A stretch of DNA of 64,000 bases, taken from Chaunax sp. Z400 (Eukaryota > Chordata > Actinopteri > Lophiiformes > Chaunacidae). The notes beneath the pieces were generated by a model. It was not told the origin of the DNA, did no database searches, and saw only the letters and a program-made list of their open reading frames with translations. Where the stretch lies: contig CM075197.1 of the NCBI GenBank assembly GCA_037577475.1, forward strand, positions 14,769,018-14,833,017, written 5' to 3'. Made by a program: the position numbers and the translations under genes. This document shows, piece by piece, positions 58,601-64,000 of the stretch (positions are counted from its first letter, which is position 1; each line of letters opens with the position of its first letter).

Positions 58601-59534
58601 CTTTTTTCTGCAAAAATAGCACTTTTCCTTATTCGACGAGACCTCTTTCAATACAACATGGAAAAAAAAAAAGAAGAGATTTTAAAACAATACCTCTCAC
58701 TCTCTTTGCTCACTCCATTCTAGGCATGGGCACTTGTATTTATAAATATAGTTGATCCTCTAAAAATATGAACATGTTTAATTACCCATTGCTTTTGAAT
58801 CTTCTTTACAATCAGTCTAAGTAAAAAGCTTTGCCCTTCTCTCTGGGTCACTTCATAGACAGAAACATGCTAAATGTCAGAAAGATGAGCTACATTTCTG
58901 TAAGACACTGCACAGTGAAACACTCAGGTGAGATTCTCCGGTCTCAAGAGAGGCGATGTGGGTTGAGGAGTACTTGCAGTATGATGAGTGGAAGGTGCAA
59001 GGGGAGGAAGAACAGGTAGTATTAACTTCTTTTATTACTGTATTCATTTTAAATTTAGTTCCTTTTTCCGAGGCTGGAATACGACTTGTCAGAGCATAAA
59101 GAAAAATGCCACTGACATTTACATTCAATTTACTCGCCACCTCTTATCCTAGCCTGTCCGTCCAGCCATCCCTTCCTCCTCTGGCTGCACGAGCCCCTCC
59201 CTTCACAAGCAATTCAGGGAATGTATTTAATATGCAAGAGTGGATGCACTTGTACACCTTGCAAAGACAAGGGGAGGCAGAGGGCAGTTAGGAGAAAAGT
59301 TAACATCCTCTTACTCTCTCCCTTTCAGATAACTCCACTGTACAGTCATAAAGCAAGAATTTAAGTTTTCATGTCCTGGTCACACCAGGGTAACAACAAC
59401 TGTTGACCCTAAAAGTGTAGCATAGACAGTCACATGTGAGAGATCAGCGTGGGCCAGAGTGAGGAGGCAAGCAGAACTGGGGAATACTGGTATGTGTGTC
59501 ACTAAATTTCAACCTTTTCCCCCAGACACAATGT
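55640..59534 (-). other. nacc1: probable nacc1 3' UTR and flank
   Basis: No coding exon found over about 3.9 kb after the nacc1 stop. Several - strand AATAAA motifs occur, including one at 55,649-55,654 (ttttattcag on the + strand). How much of this is transcribed cannot be told from sequence. Confidence 0.35.
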
Positions 59535-59845
59535 TCAAAATAAATGTCCTCCATCCCCGCCCACACCTTGTAGCGATTCACCTGAGGAGCCACCTGACTC
59601 CATGCCAGCGCCGCCGTTGGCCTCCAGAGAGGCAGGGTCGAAGGCTGGATCCGCCCCCAAGGTGTCATCCTCCACCTTGACACCATCGGGAAGGAAAGCG
59701 TTGTAGGCATCGCTCTCGGCCATCAGTAGCTTCAGCTTGGGGATCCAGCTCTTCCGGACAACGCGCCGGGCGTTGGTGCACATGTCGGCCGCAATTGCGT
59801 TCATCTCGCTCTCTTTGAAGCTGGTGGCAAAGTTCTGGCAATAAT
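59535..59845 (-). CDS. nacc1: nacc1 last coding exon
   Basis: Codes YCQNFATSFKESEMNAIAAD and MCTNARRVVRKSWIPKLKLL, then an acidic, Gly/Ser-rich tail ending GESLQGVGGDGGHLF and TGA. Mammalian NACC1 stops right after the EALQ position, so this copy is about nine residues longer. Acceptor catcag on the - strand. Confidence 0.93.
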
Positions 59846-62800
59846 CTGATGCAGGAAAGGAAAACAACGCCGTTAGTGCTGATCGCATGTTACACTGTAA
59901 ACTGCAGCAAAAGCCGGGTTCACACTACAGGGGAATCAGGCTGATTCCTGGTCTGGAACTTTGGTCGATCCTGATCCTGATGTGTGGTGTAAGGTGTTTC
60001 CAGATCCAGTTTACACCTCCCCATCTGCTTGTAGATAATCTGGGCACGGCAATTTTCAAACATATTTGATTTTTAAGAGTTCAAATCTGGATGATTTTCT
60101 GGGCAAGATCACTATAGCCAATGAGAGAAACATCCCCGAACAGCTGACGGTGCTACCAAGCAACAGTAAACCTTTTAGTCCTTCAGACTAACGTTAGCTA
60201 GCATAGCACCGTTGACAGATATTAAACCAACTATTTAAAATCTCACCTCCTGTTCTTGCTGGAGGATACACAGCACCACATCTTCCCCACCATTTCCTCA
60301 CCCACTTTAGCTTCCTCTGTTTTCTCACTGCGAAGTAGGCCGATCACGACGGCAACTTCATCAATCATTTTGTTTATGCTACGCAGCTGCTTCTCGAGAG
60401 ATCGCGTGAGGCGGTGCATTCATCGAATGACCTCATAAAATACACTCTGCTGCCTTATTCATGGGCTGTGTGGAGCTTGCATGTTCTCTGGGTTCCCTCT
60501 GGGTACTCCGGCTTCCTCCCACAGTCCAAAAACATGCAGTAGTTTGTCGTTCTATGTGGGTGTACCCTCGACCAATGTCAGCTGGGATAGGCTCCAATAG
60601 GTGTATGACAAGAACCAATACATGTACATTCCTCACTATGTGTATGTGATGTCACAGCCAAACTGTTTCCATGCTTTTGGGAAACACACAACAGATGGAG
60701 CACTCACATTTGACCGCATGCAGAACTCTGTTGTCAAGGGGCTTGCGGCTCGGGTCATTGGTTGATGAACGGATACCTGTCCCGCAGCTGTTGGCCAGAG
60801 TGTTCCTGATATACAACACAATGAGAAAGAGATGCACCCAATGCAGAACAGAGTAAAACCAAAACCAAAAATAGCTGTTACAGCGCCAGTAGACAGCAAA
60901 ATATGTTAATTTCTACATTAAAATGGGGCTTTTGCTATCTTTACATGAAAGACTTGCAGAAATAGAATCAGATAAGCAGACAGAAAGAACAAACCTGTCA
61001 AAGAAGGCAGCCAGTAGCCGCCTCAGCAGCACCTTGTGTCTGGTCCCTGCGCTCACGTGACAGTTCATTAGCTGGGCTCGCGATATATACACAGACGTAC
61101 CTGCAAAGAATATCATGACGACAAATGATCCACCATATCCATGACTCGCGTCGTGTCCCGCGTTATGGTATGTTTGATCTGTCCAATGCATAGCTTGATT
61201 TACTGGAATGGAATGTTTATCTAATGACAACTGATTCGTGACAAACATTGCAGCTGTAGGCAGGGAGCGAGGAGCCTCTGATTTAGTTACGTGTCACGGT
61301 TCAAAGTTTGTCGATTTAAAATTTCACCTGCTTCATGTTGAATTTGCATCTGTGTGTAAAACTGATTCCGTTGAACATTACTATGATGTGCACAAAGCAT
61401 TCCTTTTCTCTTGTTTTTTCTAAGTTCATTATGAAACTCCATTACGATACTAGCTTGGCATATGTTACCTCCCTCCCTCTTTATTTTTGCCTCTCTCATT
61501 CTCTCTTTCAGTCACATTCACCCACTATATTAAAAAATAACTCAGCCCTCAAGGTAACACAGACACTGGCACAGGATATCCTTGACAGAAACACACTGAG
61601 TCAATTGTGCAAGACTGCCATTTAATCCGCACACCAATGCCAAGCACAGTTATTTGAGGACAGCTGCCTCTCAACGTCTGTATACATATCATTGCCACTG
61701 TACATACCTGAGACTAACTCTATTTTCTCAGCAGGGTCTCCTTCTTCGTACAGTTTGGGATGACAGCGGTTGCCTATCTGAGCGATGAGTTCTGCAGGGA
61801 GACACGTAAGGTCTCTGCCTCGCATCCGGCCCCTCGTCTCTGTGTGGTCCGGTAGAGCTTCAACACGCTCACCAGCGGCTGCAGAAGCAGAATACGGCAA
61901 GATTAGAATAAAACTACACAACTTTTACACAGAGTAGAGAACAGAGTACACAGTAGAATGCTTGCTAAATATCAGGAATACATCATATTAGGGGTGGGCA
62001 ATCTGGCAAAAAAAAAATAATATTAAGATCTATTTAATCACAATCATGATTCATGATGTAAATTACCATCTTTGTTCTCAATGGCCCTCAGACTATAGCC
62101 ACACTTACAATTGCCTATAAATGTCTCAATTTGCACAGTAAAGATTTAAAAATATTTCTCTCTTGGCTCAAGCTCCTCCTGTTCTATTCCTTCCATCAGC
62201 CAAGGAAGAGCCATGTAAAGTCATGTAATCTAATTGGTTACATCACTCTATTGATGTGTTCACATAGCACAGATCTGTTATTCACTGAGGTCAGTGAAGT
62301 AAAAGCAATTCACCTGAAAAGTAGATTGCAGATACTGTCATGGTGAATTATAACGGAAAATTGTCAGATTGTCCACCCATACGTAACAAAAGTATTAAAT
62401 ACATTAAAAAAATGTCTCTCTCTTGCATTTACATTTGTCTCACGTCCATTACCTGTAGCTCCCATATTCAGCATGCTGTACATGGTGTACATGTTGCAGA
62501 TTTGCCTGTATTGCTCTTCAGCACTTTCATCTGTCCCCTCTTCCTCTTCTTCATCATCATGGTAGCTGATGGGGGAGTCACTGGCGTAGGTACTCAGGGT
62601 GCCGGGGCTGGCGCCCTCCGACATGCCGAGTCCTGCTGCAGAGCTCCCATTGGTTCCGCTGCTGCCATTCATCCCGCCACTAGCCACCATGCCTGCCAGG
62701 CTGGTTGCGGTGGCGCCCATACTCATGGCCAGTCCGAGGGCCCCTGGGCTCTGAATCGCACAGCCACGCACCACCTCCTGGGAATAACGCGCAGCTTTTC

Positions 62801-63083
62801 TGGCCCCTCCTCCTCCCCCTGAGCCTACCCCGGCTCCATCTCGACTGCTGCCACCCTCCCAAAGCCGCTTGGCTACAGGAGTGCAGACCACTGAGTAAGG
62901 AGTGGCTGCTTCAGGATGGCTAGCAGGCTGCTCTGTCTTCACTCGTGATACGAGAGAGAGGGGCGTGAGGCAGGAGGTCGGGCGGGTTGCACTGTTACTG
63001 GTCTGCGTTACAGGGCTCTGGGGCTCAGAAGGTGGGGCGTCCTCAGCGTGAAGGCCCTGGGAGTCACAGCTGGGGGAGGAGAC
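59535..63083 (-). CDS. nacc1: nucleus accumbens-associated protein 1, 3' part (five exons)
   Basis: Transcriptional co-regulator with an N-terminal BTB/POZ domain for dimerisation and HDAC recruitment and a C-terminal BEN domain for DNA and protein binding. Seen: five phase-consistent exons (1,317 bases, 438 residues plus stop). In order they give a Ser/Gly-rich middle with an acidic run (DDEEEEEGTDES), EEQYRQICNMYTMYSMLNMG, and then a complete BEN domain (LPAELIAQIGNRCHPKLYEE, RAQLMNCHVSAGTRHKVLLR, NSCGTGIRSSTNDPSRKPLD). The tail has ADMCTNARRVVRKSWIPKLK. These match NACC1, which ends in a similar SAEALQ-type tail. The BTB exon is absent and must lie right of the window. Teleosts may carry nacc1a and nacc1b; the copy is not assigned. 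Confidence 0.94.
59888..60250. repeat. possible interspersed repeat in a nacc1 intron
   Basis: The stretch beginning gccgggttcacactacaggg and ending near agctagcatagcacc has the style of fish MITEs but no resolved terminal repeats. Low certainty. Confidence 0.35.
60461..60602 (+). repeat. LINE L2-type 3' tail fragment (or a SINE carrying that tail)
   Basis: Contains the near-universal fish tail words cttgcatgttctctgggttc, ctccggcttcctcccacagt, ccaaaaacatgcag, ggtgtaccctcg and agctgggataggctcca, in order. 5'-truncated; part of the usual middle is deleted. Confidence 0.8.
60708..60805 (-). CDS. nacc1: nacc1 exon: BEN domain, third part
   Basis: Codes NTLANSCGTGIRSSTNDPSR and KPLDNRVLHAVK. Acceptor tatcag, donor gtgagt; phases fit both neighbours. 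Confidence 0.94.
60995..61100 (-). CDS. nacc1: nacc1 exon: BEN domain, second part
   Basis: Codes TSVYISRAQLMNCHVSAGTR and HKVLLRRLLAAFFD. Acceptor ttgcag, donor gtttgt. Confidence 0.94.
61101..61707 (-). other. nacc1 intron
   Basis: No coding signal or clear repeat. Confidence 0.8.
61708..61878 (-). CDS. nacc1: nacc1 exon: start of BEN domain
   Basis: Codes AGERVEALPDHTETRGRMRG, then LPAELIAQIGNRCHPKLYEE and GDPAEKIELVS. Acceptor ctgcag, donor gtatgt. Confidence 0.94.
61879..62452 (-). other. nacc1 intron
   Basis: The piece near 61,990 (attaggggtgggcaatctgg) resembles the end of a common fish hAT-type repeat, but the partner end was not found. No coding signal. Confidence 0.55.
62453..63083 (-). 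CDS. nacc1: nacc1 exon: central low-complexity region
   Basis: A 631-base exon starting in phase 0 with VSSPSCDSQGLHAEDAPPSE. It contains VKTEQPASHP (a SUMOylation-like VKTE), a Gly run, Met/Ala/Gly-rich sequence, an acidic run and EEQYRQICNMYTMYSMLNMG. Acceptor ttctag, donor gtaatg. Confidence 0.92.
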
Positions 63084-63598
63084 CTAGAAAAGAATGTATA
63101 CATCAACATCATGTCAGCATACAGTGCATGACCACACTGATGCACCAACAGATATGTGTTTCTTTGTGTGTGATCTCAACAGCCATTCAATGAGTTTGGT
63201 ATGATTATTCATATGCAAATGATCAAGAGAATCCTTCCCTATCTTAAAACCATTGTCAGACTAATAAACCATCAACACTTTGGTGGATGACGAGGTGACC
63301 TTAAATGTCCTCGGTGCATGCATTCTCCCCTGCAGACGTGTTGCAACTGGTACAGAGCGGACACTTAATTTTAAAACAGTCAATTCAGCCAGATCACAGA
63401 AAACAACTCACACTAAACCCCAACGGGAATTTTTGTGAGTTTCCTTTGGTTTGAGCTTATTTTGACAACTCCTCTACTGAGAAATGTTCCTCCACCTTAA
63501 TACAACTGACGCGCAGGATGTGGCATTTGTTTTGTGTCAATTGTGGTCAAAAATGTGGAAAACTCAAAAGCCTCTTTTTAGCAGCCTTTTCACCTTGA

Positions 63599-63629
<31 letters not shown>

Positions 63630-64000
63630 TCACGCCAAAATGTGGTCTAAGAGACAATATGCTAGCATCACAGCTGTACAAGATGCAGTCATGAAAACCG
63701 AGACGTGTGTAGTTGGGATCAAAATGAAAGCTGGCTTCAAAGTTGTGGGCCAAGCAAGGGCGCCAGAGTAAGGGAGGCAGCCACTGGCAGCCCACTTTAC
63801 ACCTCTGCCTCACATTTGTTTTAAATCATGTCGGTTCATTGTATGTCAGTTTCAATCATTTCAGTCCACTTTAAAAGTTACATTCACTATGCTCTGTGCA
63901 AAGGTAGGGCATAGAGCATAGTCCAGACAGTAGCAGAGGCAAAGCAAGACACGGGTATTTGTCATCATTTCATCCAATCTTTTATTATTCCGCAAAAACA
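63084..64000 (-). other. nacc1 upstream intron, cut by the window edge
   Basis: No BTB-domain coding sequence is present, so the preceding exon lies right of 64,000. A (GT)n array of about 14 units lies at about 63,602-63,630. Confidence 0.8.

Overview
The window is vertebrate nuclear DNA, almost certainly from a teleost fish. It has split genes with GT-AG introns, long CA/GT microsatellites, many small inverted-repeat (MITE-like) elements and fish-type interspersed repeats. Three protein genes are recognisable. No rRNA, tRNA, CRISPR array or prokaryotic feature was seen.

Region 1 (about 1-48,900, + strand) is the 3' two thirds of cacna1a, the pore-forming alpha-1A subunit of the P/Q-type (CaV2.1) voltage-gated calcium channel. 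I placed 39 coding exons (38 per transcript plus one mutually exclusive alternative), running from the end of the domain I-II linker to the stop codon. Their phases agree across every junction and total 2,042 codons plus stop. Counting back from the last exon they match human exons 10-47. Domain II, the II-III loop, domains III and IV, the EF-hand, the pre-IQ/IQ region and the long His/Pro-rich tail ending in DDWC are all present. Two splice switches known from mammals are visible: the EF-hand pair 37a/37b, and a 5-nt tandem acceptor at exon 47 that chooses between a 264-residue tail and an immediate stop.

Region 2 (about 48,900-53,300) holds ier2, an intronless immediate-early gene on the - strand. 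It has a CpG-rich body and a compact promoter with a TATA-like box and a consensus CRE. Diverged copies of one repeat family lie on both sides of it.

Region 3 (about 53,300-64,000, - strand) holds the 3' part of nacc1, a BTB/BEN-domain transcriptional regulator. Five coding exons (438 codons plus stop) include the whole BEN domain. The BTB exon lies beyond the right edge. The 3' UTR probably occupies several kb of the gene-free stretch to the left.

The order and orientation cacna1a> <ier2 <nacc1 match human 19p13.13, except that STX10, which sits between IER2 and NACC1 in human, was not found. The three genes are syntenic neighbours with no known shared pathway. I found no new biological system. 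The observations most worth checking are splicing-related: the exon 47 tandem acceptor, the EF-hand exon pair, a 73-unit GT repeat ending 10 nt before exon 30, a GC-AG intron, and a candidate 9-nt microexon in the domain III S3-S4 linker.
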